A stretch of DNA of 64,000 bases, taken from assembly GCF_042096055.1 (NCBI RefSeq), contig NZ_JBELMH010000006.1:1-64000 (forward strand), written 5' to 3'. The stretch is from Citreimonas sp042096055 (GTDB lineage: Bacteria; Pseudomonadota; Alphaproteobacteria; Rhodobacterales; Rhodobacteraceae). Below are positions 42,632 through 50,921 of this stretch, one piece after another. The stretch's first letter is position 1; each line of letters starts with the position of its first letter. The position numbers and the translations under genes are program-made. Below the pieces are notes generated by a model. The model saw only the letters and a list, made by a program, of their open reading frames with translations, was not told the DNA's origin and did no database searches.

Positions 42632-44245
42632 TCAGCCCGGTCCCATCATGAAGCAGGTCACCTGCCGCGCCTGAAGCCGGCGACACGCCAGTTCGGCGGT
42701 GTCGCGGGACAGACCGTGAAAGGTCGCGTCGAAGCCCTGGTTGCTGTGCACCACCTTGCGCAGCGCGCCGTCGAGCGTCGCGGTCTCGGACAGGGCGGTG
42801 CGCAGCAGGATCTTCTCGGCGGCGAAGCGGCTGCCGTAGCGGCCCAGGTTGATGCCCCAGTGCCGTCCGCCCGAGGTCGACAGGCGGGTGACGACCTCTT
42901 CGTCGCGCGCGGGCGTCGCCGTGTCGCGCAGCGCGGCGATCGAGACCGGGCGCAGGACGGGCGTGGTGATCGCGGGTGCCTCGGCCACCTCGACCGTTTC
43001 GGTCGCAGTTTCGGCCACGGCGTCGGTCACGGTCCCGGCGGCGGGTGCGCTGCCGGCGACGGCCTCGGGCGCGGGGTCCACAGTCGTGTCGAGCGCGGCG
43101 AGTTCCACCGCTTCGGCCACCGCCTCGGCGGGAACGGCGTCGGTGGCGGTTGTGTCGGCCGCCGGCTCCATCGGGGCCGAGGCCATCTGCACGCCCTCGA
43201 CCAGAGTCTCGATGTCGGTCTGCAGGGCGGCGACGACGGGCGCGACCGCCTGCTCCATCCCGGGCCGCGCGAAGGGGCGCAGGCTGCGGGTCACGGCGGC
43301 GCGGGCCACGCGGATGGTCTTGGCCTGCTCGCCCGCGGTCGGGTTCACGCCATGCGCCAGCAGCACGTCGCCGGAATTGCCCAGGTAGGGCGGCTTGGCG
43401 GGGCGGTGCAGCGCCACATGGGTACCCGCGCGCTGGAAACCGAGGTCCATCAGCTTGGCCACCTCGGCGTTGCGCGACGCGGTCGAGTTGCCGCCGAAGA
43501 CCGTGGTGATGATCCGCTCGCTGCCGCGCTCGGCCGAAGCGACGAGGTTGAAGCCCGCCGCGCGGGTGTAGCCCGTCTTGATCCCGTCGGCGCCGGCGTA
43601 GTCGCGCAGGAAACGGCGGTTGGTGTGGTAGACCGTCTTGATCCCCGCATCCGCCGCCTCGCGCGAGAAGAGGTTGTAGTATTCCGGGTAGTCGTAGAGC
43701 ACGTGGCGCCCGAGAATGGTCATGTCGCGCGCGGTCGACAGGTGCCCTTCCTCGGTCAGGCCGTGCATGTTCTTGAACGTGGTGTTGGTCATGCCCAGCG
43801 CCTTGGCGGTGCGGTTCATCCGCCGGGCGAAGGCCGCCTCGGAGCCGGAGATCGCCTCGCCGATGGCGGTGGCGGCGTCGTTGGCCGATTTCACCGCGGC
43901 CGCGCGCACGAGGTAGCGCAGCTTGATCTGCTGGCCGGTGCGCAGGCCCAGTTCCGACGGCGGCTCGGCCGCCGCGTTGCGCGACACCGTGACCAGCGTG
44001 TCCATCGAGATCTCGCCGTTCTGCACCGCCTCGAATGCGATGTAGAGCGTCATCATCTTGGTGAGCGATGCGGGGTGAAGCCGGGTGTCGGCGTTGTGCG
44101 CGTGCAGCACCTCGCCGTTGCGCGCATCCATGACCATCGCCGCGTACGGGGCGGCCGCCGCCCCGATCGGCGCGATCAGCACCATCCACACGATCGCGAT
44201 GATATACAGGCCGGGCCGGCCCGTCTGCCAGTGACGTCCCGTCAT
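42632..44245 (-). CDS. D-alanyl-D-alanine carboxypeptidase with C-terminal SPOR domain
   Basis: Low-molecular-weight penicillin-binding protein, 537 residues, that trims peptidoglycan pentapeptides in the periplasm. A hydrophobic signal (LYIIAIVWMVLIAPIGAAAA) is followed by the peptidase domain with SLTK (Ser60-Lys63), SAN near 117 and KTG near 220. A long Ala/Thr/Val/Glu-rich linker (about 320-430) leads to a SPOR-like domain (HWGINLGRYGSRFAAEKILL), which should bind denuded glycan at the division site. The ATG at 44245 follows GAAGG. A perfect CtrA box lies upstream. Confidence 0.9.
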   Translation of the reverse strand: MTGRHWQTGRPGLYIIAIVWMVLIAPIGAAAAPYAAMVMDARNGEVLHAHNADTRLHPASLTKMMTLYIAFEAVQNGEISMDTLVTVSRNAAAEPPSELGLRTGQQIKLRYLVRAAAVKSANDAATAIGEAISGSEAAFARRMNRTAKALGMTNTTFKNMHGLTEEGHLSTARDMTILGRHVLYDYPEYYNLFSREAADAGIKTVYHTNRRFLRDYAGADGIKTGYTRAAGFNLVASAERGSERIITTVFGGNSTASRNAEVAKLMDLGFQRAGTHVALHRPAKPPYLGNSGDVLLAHGVNPTAGEQAKTIRVARAAVTRSLRPFARPGMEQAVAPVVAALQTDIETLVEGVQMASAPMEPAADTTATDAVPAEAVAEAVELAALDTTVDPAPEAVAGSAPAAGTVTDAVAETATETVEVAEAPAITTPVLRPVSIAALRDTATPARDEEVVTRLSTSGGRHWGINLGRYGSRFAAEKILLRTALSETATLDGALRKVVHSNQGFDATFHGLSRDTAELACRRLQARQVTCFMMGPG

Positions 44246-44327
44246 GATTTCTGCCTTCTCTGCCTCGTCCCGCCAGGGTTGATCCCAGGTCGGGTCTCCT
44301 GCGCCGGTCATTGTTGACCGATCTTGA

Positions 44328-44343
44328 TTAAGCGGACGTTAAC
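44328..44343. promoter_or_regulatory. Perfect CtrA full-site upstream of the carboxypeptidase gene
   Basis: TTAA, seven bases (GCGGACG), TTAAC: an exact match to the CtrA consensus TTAA-N7-TTAAC, about 85 bp ahead of the minus-strand start at 44245. CtrA controls envelope and division genes in alphaproteobacteria. Confidence 0.65.
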
Positions 44344-44488
44344 ATGGCTGTGTCTTGGCGGGAAGCACGCAATGCGGCGCGACGCGGGCGGTGGTCCCGG
44401 CGCCACAGCGTATCTTGTGCCGGTCGCAGCGACATCCCCATGATCAGGCGACACCGCCGGGATCTTGTGGATCCTGATTGCCGCGTTT

Positions 44489-45187
44489 TCAGGCCAATCG
44501 CTCAACCAAGGCGGGTAAATCGGCCAGCGTGTCGATTTCGTGGAACTTTTCGCTGACCGGCGCGTCGGCTTTCTCCAGCGCCCAGCCGAGGTCGTGCGGC
44601 ACGAAGACCCCGTGACCGCCCGCCGCGACCGCCGGCACCACGTCGGATTTCATCGAATTGCCCACCATCATCGCCGCCGCGACCCCGCCGGGCAGCGCGC
44701 CGAAGATGCGGGCGTAGGTCTCGGGGCGCTTGTCCGAGACGATCTCGACCGCGTCGAACAGCTCTCCCAGCCCGGACTGGGCCAGCTTGCGCTCCTGATG
44801 CAGAAGGTCGCCCTTGGTGATCAGAACCACGCGATGATCGCCCGCCACTGCCTCGACCGCCTCGCGGGCGTGGGGCAGCAGTTCGATCGGGTGGTCGAGC
44901 ATCTCGCGCCCGGCGGCGAGCAGGTCCGATATGACGGACGCCGGTACGCGCCCGTCGGTGACTTCGATCGCGGTCTCGATCATCGACAGCACGAAGCCCT
45001 TCACGCCGAACCCGTAATGGCCGATGTTGCGCCGCTCGGCTGCCAGCAGCCGGGTCTCGAGGTCGTGCCCCTCGACATGGTCGGCCAGCAGCGCGGCGAA
45101 TCGATCCTGCGTCAGCTTGAAGAATTTCTCGTTGTGCCAAAGGGTATCGTCGGCATCGAATCCGATTGTCGTCAAGTTTCGCGCCAT
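44489..45187 (-). CDS. HAD-family phosphatase
   Basis: Cytoplasmic phosphohydrolase of 232 residues. Motif I is IGFDADDTLWHNE (nucleophile Asp11), motif II VVLITKGD, and the lysine and acidic motifs lie in IVSDKRPETY and VGNSMKSDVVPAVAAGGHGV. The alpha-helical cap (residues 20-95) is of the type found in 2-haloacid dehalogenase/YjjG-like members. Substrate unknown, perhaps a nucleotide or sugar phosphate. It is divergent from clpS. GGGAAGAA precedes the ATG. Confidence 0.88.
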   Translation of the reverse strand: MARNLTTIGFDADDTLWHNEKFFKLTQDRFAALLADHVEGHDLETRLLAAERRNIGHYGFGVKGFVLSMIETAIEVTDGRVPASVISDLLAAGREMLDHPIELLPHAREAVEAVAGDHRVVLITKGDLLHQERKLAQSGLGELFDAVEIVSDKRPETYARIFGALPGGVAAAMMVGNSMKSDVVPAVAAGGHGVFVPHDLGWALEKADAPVSEKFHEIDTLADLPALVERLA

Positions 45188-45246
45188 TTCTTCCCGCCTC
45201 GCCGGTGATGCCCCCCTTTTCGCACTGCGCCCACAGGTTATATAGG

Positions 45247-45258
45247 GGTTCCGGAACC
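45247..45258. promoter_or_regulatory. 12-bp palindrome in the clpS leader
   Basis: GGTTCCGGAACC, a perfect palindrome, lies just after a TTATATAGG box that could be the clpS -10. It is a candidate operator with no known regulator. Confidence 0.3.
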
Positions 45259-45324
45259 ACCATCATCCGGCCGGGACATTTCCACGGCCGCACAGCCGCC
45301 ACCGGGCAAAGACGAAGGCAAGGC

Positions 45325-45681
45325 ATGGACGCGACCCGCACGACGATGGCCAAGATGGCCGGCACGCCCACGCCGGGCGATCCGGGTGACGCCACCGGTG
45401 TGGCCGTCGACACCCGGCCCAAGACGAAACGCCCGCCTCTCTACAAGGTGCTGCTGCTGAACGACGACTACACCCCGATGGAGTTCGTCGTGCACGTGCT
45501 CGAGCGGTTCTTCGGCATGACCCACGCCCAGGCGTTCGAGGTGATGCTGACCGTGCACAAGAAGGGCGTTGCGGTCGTCGGCGTGTTCAGTCACGAGATC
45601 GCCGAGACCAAGGTCGGCCAGGTGATGGACTTCGCCCGCCGGCACCAGCACCCGCTGCAATGCACGATGGAAAAGGAATAG
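45325..45681 (+). CDS. clpS: ATP-dependent Clp protease adaptor ClpS
   Basis: Adaptor that delivers N-degron substrates to ClpAP. The 118 residues have a disordered Pro/Gly/Thr-rich N-terminal ~35 residues, then the folded core PPLYKVLLLNDDYTPMEFVV and HKKGVAVVGVFSHEIAETKV. The substrate-pocket residues in LLNDDYTPM are present. The ATG at 45325 fits the spacing of AAGGC; a later ATG (MAKMAG) is possible. clpA is not in the window. The RsmC-like gene follows after 16 bp. Confidence 0.96.
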   Translation: MDATRTTMAKMAGTPTPGDPGDATGVAVDTRPKTKRPPLYKVLLLNDDYTPMEFVVHVLERFFGMTHAQAFEVMLTVHKKGVAVVGVFSHEIAETKVGQVMDFARRHQHPLQCTMEKE

Positions 45682-45697
45682 GCGCCGCGCGCCGCCC

Positions 45698-46738
45698 ATG
45701 TCCAACCCCGACCGCCAGACCGCCGACCGGCTGAGCCATGCGATGGCCGCCGGGTTGAGCCTGCCGCCCGAGCGGCGCATCGCGCTCTTCGCCCCGCCGA
45801 TCGAATCCCCCCTGCCGCCCGTCGAGCCCGAACGCTGCACCATCGTGCAGCCGGTGAAGCCCGACCACGACCTGTGGCGCGACCGCGGTATGGCCGTCGA
45901 GACCGCGCTGGACGGCACCTTCGCCGCCAGCATCGTCACCCTGCCCCGCGCCCGCGACCTGGCGCAGGACCGCATCGCCCGCGCCGAGGCCGCCACGCCC
46001 GGCGGGCTGGTGGTGGTCGAGGGCGCCAAGACCGACGGGGTCGAGGCGATCGTGAAGGCGCTGGGACAGGAACTGGGCGAGGCGCTGCACGGCCCCGTCT
46101 CGAAGGCGCACGGCAAGGTCGTGTGGTTCGAGGCCTCGGACAAGCTGGCGCACTGGATCCGCCCCGACATGGAAGCGAACGCCGGGGGCGACATGACCGC
46201 GCCGGGCATCTTCTCGGCCGATGGCGCGGATGCGGGATCGCGGGCGCTGGTCGAGGCGCTGCCCGCAAAGCTGCCCGACCGCGTGGCCGACCTGGGCGCC
46301 GGCTGGGGATGGCTCGCGCGCGAGATCCTGGCCCGCGGGGTGTCCGAGCTTCACCTCGTCGAGGCGGACCTGCGCGCGCTCGACTGCGCGCGGGCCAACA
46401 TCGACGATCCGCGTGCGCAGTTCCACTGGGCCGACGCCACCGCGTGGGAGCCCGAGACCCCGCTGGAGGGCGTGGTGATGAACCCGCCGTTCCATGCCGG
46501 GCGCAAGGGCGATCCGTCCATCGGCAAGGCGTTCATCGCCGCCGCCGCGCGGATGCTGGGACCGCGCGGGCAGCTTTGGCTGGTCGCCAACCGGCACCTG
46601 CCCTACGAGCCGGCCCTGACGGCCGCGTTCCGCGACACCACCGAGCTGGGCGGAGACGCCCGGTTCAAGATCCTGCACGCAGCCCGGCCGATCCCGGCCG
46701 GGCGCGGCCGGACCACCGGGACAACAGGCCGAGGCTGA
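45698..46738 (+). CDS. RsmC/RlmG-like rRNA guanine methyltransferase
   Basis: Class I SAM methyltransferase of 346 residues. The C-terminal half has motif I VADLGAGWGWLAREILARGV and the catalytic NPPF motif in GVVMNPPFHAGRKGD, as in RsmC and RlmG, which make m2G in 16S or 23S rRNA. The N-terminal half is a degenerate methyltransferase-like domain, again as in RsmC. The exact target nucleotide cannot be told. It follows clpS and its stop is next to the ATG of the SDR gene. Confidence 0.88.
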   Translation: MSNPDRQTADRLSHAMAAGLSLPPERRIALFAPPIESPLPPVEPERCTIVQPVKPDHDLWRDRGMAVETALDGTFAASIVTLPRARDLAQDRIARAEAATPGGLVVVEGAKTDGVEAIVKALGQELGEALHGPVSKAHGKVVWFEASDKLAHWIRPDMEANAGGDMTAPGIFSADGADAGSRALVEALPAKLPDRVADLGAGWGWLAREILARGVSELHLVEADLRALDCARANIDDPRAQFHWADATAWEPETPLEGVVMNPPFHAGRKGDPSIGKAFIAAAARMLGPRGQLWLVANRHLPYEPALTAAFRDTTELGGDARFKILHAARPIPAGRGRTTGTTGRG

Positions 46739-46739
46739 G

Positions 46740-47540
46740 ATGAGCTTTTCCGTAGAAGGCAAGACCGCGATCGTCACCGGCGCGGCCAACGGCGTCGGGC
46801 TGGCCATCGCGCGGCACTTCGCCGCCAAAGGCGCCAACGTCATGTTCGCCGACATCGACGAGGACCGCCTGATCAAGGAATGCGGCGAGCGCGAGGACGG
46901 CGACGCGATGCGCTACTTCGCCGGCGACCTGCGCGAGCGGCTGACCATGGCGAACCTGCTGTCGGCCACGCTGGACGCGTTCGACCGGGTCGACATCCTC
47001 GTCAACGGGTCGCGGCAGATGCTGACCTCGGACGCGCTGGACCTCGACGACACCTCGATCGAGCTGATGCTGTCGCAGAACATGATGACCGCCCTGCGGC
47101 TGAGCCAGCTGGTCGCCAAGCGCATGATCAAGCAGGCCGAGGGGCAGGAGGGCGGCCAGGTGGGCGCCATCGTCAACCTGTCCTCGATCGCGGCGCGGCG
47201 CACGCATCCGTCGCTGCTGGGCTACTCGATCTCCTGCGCGGCGATGGACCAGATGACGCGCGGCATGGCCGTGGCGCTGGCGCCCGAGCGGATCCGCGTG
47301 AACGCGGTGGCCTTCGGGTCGGTCATGTCGACCAGCCTAAAGGACACGCTGCGCGACAACCGAGACTACCGGTCCGACATCGAGGATCACACGCCGCTGG
47401 GCCGCATCGCGGGTCCGGGCGAGCTGGCCGAGGCGGTGCAGTTCCTGACCTCGGAAAGCGCGGGTTTCATGACGGGGCAGATCATCACCGTCGACGGCGG
47501 CCGCACGCTGGTCGACCCGGTGGCGGCACCGGCGCACTAG
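46740..47540 (+). CDS. SDR-family protein lacking the catalytic lysine
   Basis: Rossmann-fold protein of 266 residues resembling short-chain dehydrogenases. The cofactor motif TGAANGVG (13-20), the serine in VNLSSIAARRT and Tyr162 are present, but YxxxK reads YSISC, with Cys166 in place of lysine, and the usual NNAG reads VNGSR. It may therefore bind nucleotide without normal dehydrogenase activity. The start shares a base with the preceding gene's TGA, so it is coupled to the RsmC-like gene. hemF follows after 81 bp. Confidence 0.8.
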   Translation: MSFSVEGKTAIVTGAANGVGLAIARHFAAKGANVMFADIDEDRLIKECGEREDGDAMRYFAGDLRERLTMANLLSATLDAFDRVDILVNGSRQMLTSDALDLDDTSIELMLSQNMMTALRLSQLVAKRMIKQAEGQEGGQVGAIVNLSSIAARRTHPSLLGYSISCAAMDQMTRGMAVALAPERIRVNAVAFGSVMSTSLKDTLRDNRDYRSDIEDHTPLGRIAGPGELAEAVQFLTSESAGFMTGQIITVDGGRTLVDPVAAPAH

Positions 47541-47621
47541 TCGACGGCAGCGGGACGGCGCGCCGCGTTGCGATGCGCGCCGGCTGCATCTAGGGTGTCG
47601 CCGAACAGCAGGGTTGCCCAC

Positions 47622-48512
47622 ATGAAAGACGTCTTCGACAGCGAGAAAGCCCGCGCGGCGGCCTGGTTCCGCGCGTTGCGCGACCAGATCGTGGCGGCGT
47701 TCGAGGGGCTGGAGGACAGCCACGACACCGGGCCCTTCGCCGACGCCGAACCGGGCCGGTTCGAGGTGACGCGCACCAGCCGGACGTCGGACGACGGCTC
47801 GGACGCGGGCGGCGGGCTGATGAGCGTGATGCGCGGCGGCCGGGTCTTCGAGAAGGTCGGCGTCAACGTCTCCGAGGTCTACGGCACGCTGGGCGAGGCG
47901 GCGCAGAAGGCGATGGCCGCGCGCGGCATCCCGGGCATGGACAGCGATCCGCGCTTCTGGGCGTCCGGCATCAGCCTGGTGGCCCACATGCAGAACCCGC
48001 ATTGCCCGGCGGTGCACATGAACACGCGGATGTTCTGGACACCGCATGCCTGGTGGTTCGGCGGCGGGTCGGACCTGAACCCGTGCCTCGAGTACGACGA
48101 GGACACGGCGCATTTCCACGCCACCCAGAAGGCGCACCTGGATCCGCACGGCGCGGATCACTACCCGAGGCTCAAGGCCTGGGCGGACGAGTATTTCTAC
48201 ATCCCCCACCGGAAGCGGGCGCGCGGCGTCGGCGGCATCTTCATGGACGACCGCAACTCGGGCGACTGGGAGGCGGATTTTGCGCTGACGCAGGATATCG
48301 GCCGGGCCTTCCTGCCGGCCTACCTGCCGCTGGTCGAGAAGCGGCGCGTTCAGGATTTCACCGAGGCCGACAAGGACGCGCAGCTGGTCCACCGGGGTCT
48401 CTATGCCGAGTACAACCTGGTCTACGACCGGGGGACCAAGTTCGGGCTGGCCACGGGGCACGACGCCAACGCCGTGCTGATGAGCCTGCCGCCGCTGGCC
48501 AAGTGGGCCTGA
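47622..48512 (+). CDS. hemF: Oxygen-dependent coproporphyrinogen III oxidase
   Basis: Converts coproporphyrinogen III to protoporphyrinogen IX with O2. The 296 residues carry the family blocks ISLVAHMQNPHCPAVHMNTR, WWFGGGSDLNPCLEYDEDTA, RARGVGGIFMDDRNSGDWE and the end of the active site LVHRGLYAEYNLVYDRGTKF. The ATG at 47622 is chosen over an upstream in-frame start at 47568; AGGG precedes it. Along with hemE and hemC about 9 kb away it covers the middle of the haem pathway. Confidence 0.98.
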   Translation: MKDVFDSEKARAAAWFRALRDQIVAAFEGLEDSHDTGPFADAEPGRFEVTRTSRTSDDGSDAGGGLMSVMRGGRVFEKVGVNVSEVYGTLGEAAQKAMAARGIPGMDSDPRFWASGISLVAHMQNPHCPAVHMNTRMFWTPHAWWFGGGSDLNPCLEYDEDTAHFHATQKAHLDPHGADHYPRLKAWADEYFYIPHRKRARGVGGIFMDDRNSGDWEADFALTQDIGRAFLPAYLPLVEKRRVQDFTEADKDAQLVHRGLYAEYNLVYDRGTKFGLATGHDANAVLMSLPPLAKWA

Positions 48513-48524
48513 GGACCGAATGCG

Positions 48525-48600
48525 CGTGTCCCACGATGGGACATCCCTGCGCCCTAGAGAAATCAATGGCTTGCAGAGACGGATTCACAAAGCGTTAGGA
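48525..48600 (+). repeat. 76-nt intergenic repeat, copy 2
   Basis: Same length and strand as the copy at 35219. The inverted repeat TGTCCCA-CGA-TGGGACA and the core AATCAATGGCTTGCAGAGAC are identical; the 3' inverted repeat of copy 1 is degraded here (ACGGATT-CAC-AAAGCGT). It lies between the convergent hemF and pseudouridine synthase genes. Confidence 0.8.
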
Positions 48601-48652
48601 TCCGGAGCGGGGGTGGAGCCTCCGTCGGGCCGGGTGCCGGTGCGCAGAAGGG

Positions 48653-48686
48653 GGCCTCCGGCGGGGATATTTGCGGACCAACGAAG
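48653..48686 (+). repeat. Rhodobacteraceae-type extragenic motif
   Basis: GGCCTCCGGCGGGGATATTT followed by GCGGACCAACGAAG. Variants of CCTCCGGCGGGGATATTT recur between genes in many Rhodobacteraceae genomes as I recall them; only this copy is in the window. It lies just after the 76-nt repeat in the same convergent spacer. Confidence 0.4.
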
Positions 48687-48726
48687 CCTGCGGGGCGGGG
48701 AGGTGTCGGGCGTGGGCGATGTGGGC

Positions 48727-49272
48727 TCAGGCGTCGCGCCACGCGCCGGGGGCGAGGCCGTCGAGGGTCCAGTCGCCCACGGACCAGCGCACCAGCCGCA
48801 GGCAGGGCAGGCCCACATGCGCCACCATGCGGCGCACCTGCCGGTTGCGGCCCTCGGTGATGGTCAGTCGCAGCCAGGCGTCGGGCACGGACTTGCGGTA
48901 GCGCACCGGCGGGTCGCGGGGCCAGAGGTCGGGCGGGGCGATCGCCTCGGCCTGCGCGGGGCGCGTCGGGCCGTCCTTGAGCGTGACGCCGTCGCGCAGC
49001 GCGGCGAGTTGCGCGTCGGTGGGCGTGCCCTCGACCATCACGAGGTAGGTCTTGGGGCGCTTGAACCTGGGCGAGGCGATGCGCGCCTGCAGCTTGCCGT
49101 CGTCGGTGAGGATCATCAGCCCTTCGGAATCGCGGTCGAGGCGGCCGGCGGGGTAGACGCCCGGCACGTCGATGTAATCCGACAGGGTGGCGCGCGGGCT
49201 GCCCTCGGTCCCGCGGTCGGTGAATTGCGACAGCACGTTCATCGGCTTGTTGAACAGGATCACGCGGGTCAT
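48727..49272 (-). CDS. Pseudouridine synthase, RsuA/RluE type
   Basis: Pseudouridine synthase of 181 residues without an S4 domain, as in RluE. It starts MTRVILFNKPMNVLSQFTD and has the catalytic Asp motif YPAGRLDRDSEGLMILTDDG; the C-terminal EGRNRQVRRMVAHVGLPCL is standard. RluE modifies U2457 of E. coli 23S rRNA; that target is inferred from architecture. The start overlaps the tadA stop (ATGA), so two RNA-modifying enzymes are made together. Confidence 0.9.
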   Translation of the reverse strand: MTRVILFNKPMNVLSQFTDRGTEGSPRATLSDYIDVPGVYPAGRLDRDSEGLMILTDDGKLQARIASPRFKRPKTYLVMVEGTPTDAQLAALRDGVTLKDGPTRPAQAEAIAPPDLWPRDPPVRYRKSVPDAWLRLTITEGRNRQVRRMVAHVGLPCLRLVRWSVGDWTLDGLAPGAWRDA

Positions 49273-49724
49273 CGGGGCTGCCGGCGCTCGGCGAAGAAGG
49301 CGCGCAGCAGGGCGGCCGAAGGCTCGGCCGCGATGCCGTCGTAGATCTCGGGCGCGTGGTGGGCCTGGGGGTGGGCGAAGACGCGCGCGCCGTGGGCCAC
49401 GCCGCCGGATTTCGGATCGGCCGCGCCGTAATAAAGCCGCCGGATGCGCGCGGCGGCGATGGCGGCGGCGCACATGGCGCACGGCTCGAGCGTGACGTAC
49501 AGGTCGAAGCCCGCCAGCCGTTCCTGCCCCAGTTCGGCGCAGGCGGCGCGGATCGCCAGCATCTCGGCATGGGCGGTGGGGTCGTTCAGCTCACGCGTGC
49601 GGTTTCCGGCGGCGGCCAGAATACCGGAAGGGCCGACCAGCACCGCGCCCACGGGTACCTCGCCGCGCGCGGCGGCGGCGCGGGCCTCGTCCAGCGCGCG
49701 GTCCATATGAGAGGTGAAGCCCAT
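49269..49724 (-). CDS. tadA: tRNA-specific adenosine deaminase
   Basis: Zinc deaminase that converts A34 to inosine in tRNA-Arg. The 151 residues have the HAE motif in DPTAHAEMLAIRAACAELGQ and the second zinc site in YVTLEPCAMCAAAIAAARIR. GEVPVGAVLVGPSGILAAAG is the expected N-terminal block. The ATG at 49724 is used; MDRALDEARA six codons later is also possible. It precedes the coupled pseudouridine synthase. Confidence 0.95.
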   Translation of the reverse strand: MGFTSHMDRALDEARAAAARGEVPVGAVLVGPSGILAAAGNRTRELNDPTAHAEMLAIRAACAELGQERLAGFDLYVTLEPCAMCAAAIAAARIRRLYYGAADPKSGGVAHGARVFAHPQAHHAPEIYDGIAAEPSAALLRAFFAERRQPR

Positions 49725-49800
49725 GCGCCCCCTATAGCGCCGGGGCCGGGCAATCCGAACCCCCTTCTTTCGGCCGCCCGGATGCTCTAAAGCGCGAAGG

Positions 49801-50658
49801 ATGACCGATACGCCCCCCAAGTCGTCGACGCCGAAACCGGCCCCGAAATCGCCGCCGGGCGACCGAATCGCCAAGGTGATCGCCCGCGCCGGCATCGCCT
49901 CGCGCCGCGAGGCCGAGCGGCTGGTCGAGGAAGGGCGCGTCACCGTCAACGGCAAGATCGTCGACCGCGCCGCGCTGAACGTGACCGAGAAGGATACCGT
50001 CGCGGTGGACGGCAAGCCGCTGGACGCACCGGCCGCGCCGCGGCTGTGGCTGTACCACAAGCCCACGGGGCTGGTGACCACGACGAAGGACGAACAGGGC
50101 CGGCCGACGATCTACGACGACCTGCCCGACGACCTGCCCCGCGTCATGAGCATCGGGCGGCTGGACCTCAATTCCGAGGGGCTGCTGCTGCTGACCAACG
50201 ACGGCGGCATCAAGCGGCGGCTCGAGCTGCCCTCGACCGGGTGGCTGCGGCGCTACCGGGTGCGGGTGAACGGCCGGCCGACGGACGCGATGCTCGAGCC
50301 CCTGCGCACCGGGCTGGTGGTCGACGGGCAGCGGTTCCAGCCGATGGTGGTGGCGATCGACCGCCAGCAGGGTGCCAACGCCTGGCTGACCGTGGGCCTG
50401 CGCGAGGGCAAGAACCGCGAGGTGCGCCGCGCGATGATCGATATCGGGCTGACGGTGAACCGGCTGATCCGGGTGTCCTACGGGCCGTTCCAGCTGGGCC
50501 AACTGAAATCGGGCGAGGTGCAGGAGGTGCGCGGCCGGGTGCTGCGCGACCAGCTGGGGCTGGAGCCCGAGAAGGACGACACCGGCACCGCGAAGGCGCG
50601 CAAGCCCGGGCCGCGCCGGCAGGTGACGCGGGCGCCGCGCAAGCCCCCGAAGCGTTAA
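49801..50658 (+). CDS. rluB: Pseudouridine synthase with S4 domain, RluB type
   Basis: The 285-residue protein has an N-terminal S4 RNA-binding domain (RIAKVIARAGIASRREAERL) and the catalytic domain with SIGRLDLNSEGLLLLTNDGG, plus the KNREVRRAMIDIGLTVNRL segment. A basic Lys/Arg/Pro-rich tail (ARKPGPRRQVTRAPRKPPKR) extends beyond it. RluB makes pseudouridine 2605 of 23S rRNA. AAGG abuts the ATG with no spacer, so expression may be weak or the RBS unusual. Confidence 0.9.
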   Translation: MTDTPPKSSTPKPAPKSPPGDRIAKVIARAGIASRREAERLVEEGRVTVNGKIVDRAALNVTEKDTVAVDGKPLDAPAAPRLWLYHKPTGLVTTTKDEQGRPTIYDDLPDDLPRVMSIGRLDLNSEGLLLLTNDGGIKRRLELPSTGWLRRYRVRVNGRPTDAMLEPLRTGLVVDGQRFQPMVVAIDRQQGANAWLTVGLREGKNREVRRAMIDIGLTVNRLIRVSYGPFQLGQLKSGEVQEVRGRVLRDQLGLEPEKDDTGTAKARKPGPRRQVTRAPRKPPKR

Positions 50659-50732
50659 GGCCGCGTTAACAAACCCTTGTTTTGACCGGACCTTGCCCCG
50701 ATTTCGCCCGGTTTCGCCGGAATCCTCGGGGC

Positions 50733-50921
50733 ATGGCTATCACGATCATCGCACTCAGCACGGCGCTCTTCTCTGGCTACCTGGTCCTGACCGGGCTACC
50801 GGGGGTCGTGCGCGACACCGCCCGGCTTGTCGCCGGCACGCTGGGCGCGCGGGACGGCCGTGCCTCGGGGCTGGCCTTCGCGGCGCTGTGGCTGATGATC
50901 TTCTCGCTGGGCATGGCATGA
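50733..50921 (+). CDS. Small two-TM membrane protein at the head of the XpaC/TelA run
   Basis: A 62-residue hydrophobic protein: helix 1 MAITIIALSTALFSGYLVLT, a short basic loop (RDTARLVAGTLGARDGRA), then helix 2 GLAFAALWLMIFSLGMA. I do not recognise a family. It ends in ATGA shared with the next gene, so it is translationally coupled to the first XpaC-like protein. The upstream RBS is weak, which leaves the start moderately uncertain. Confidence 0.65.
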   Translation: MAITIIALSTALFSGYLVLTGLPGVVRDTARLVAGTLGARDGRASGLAFAALWLMIFSLGMA

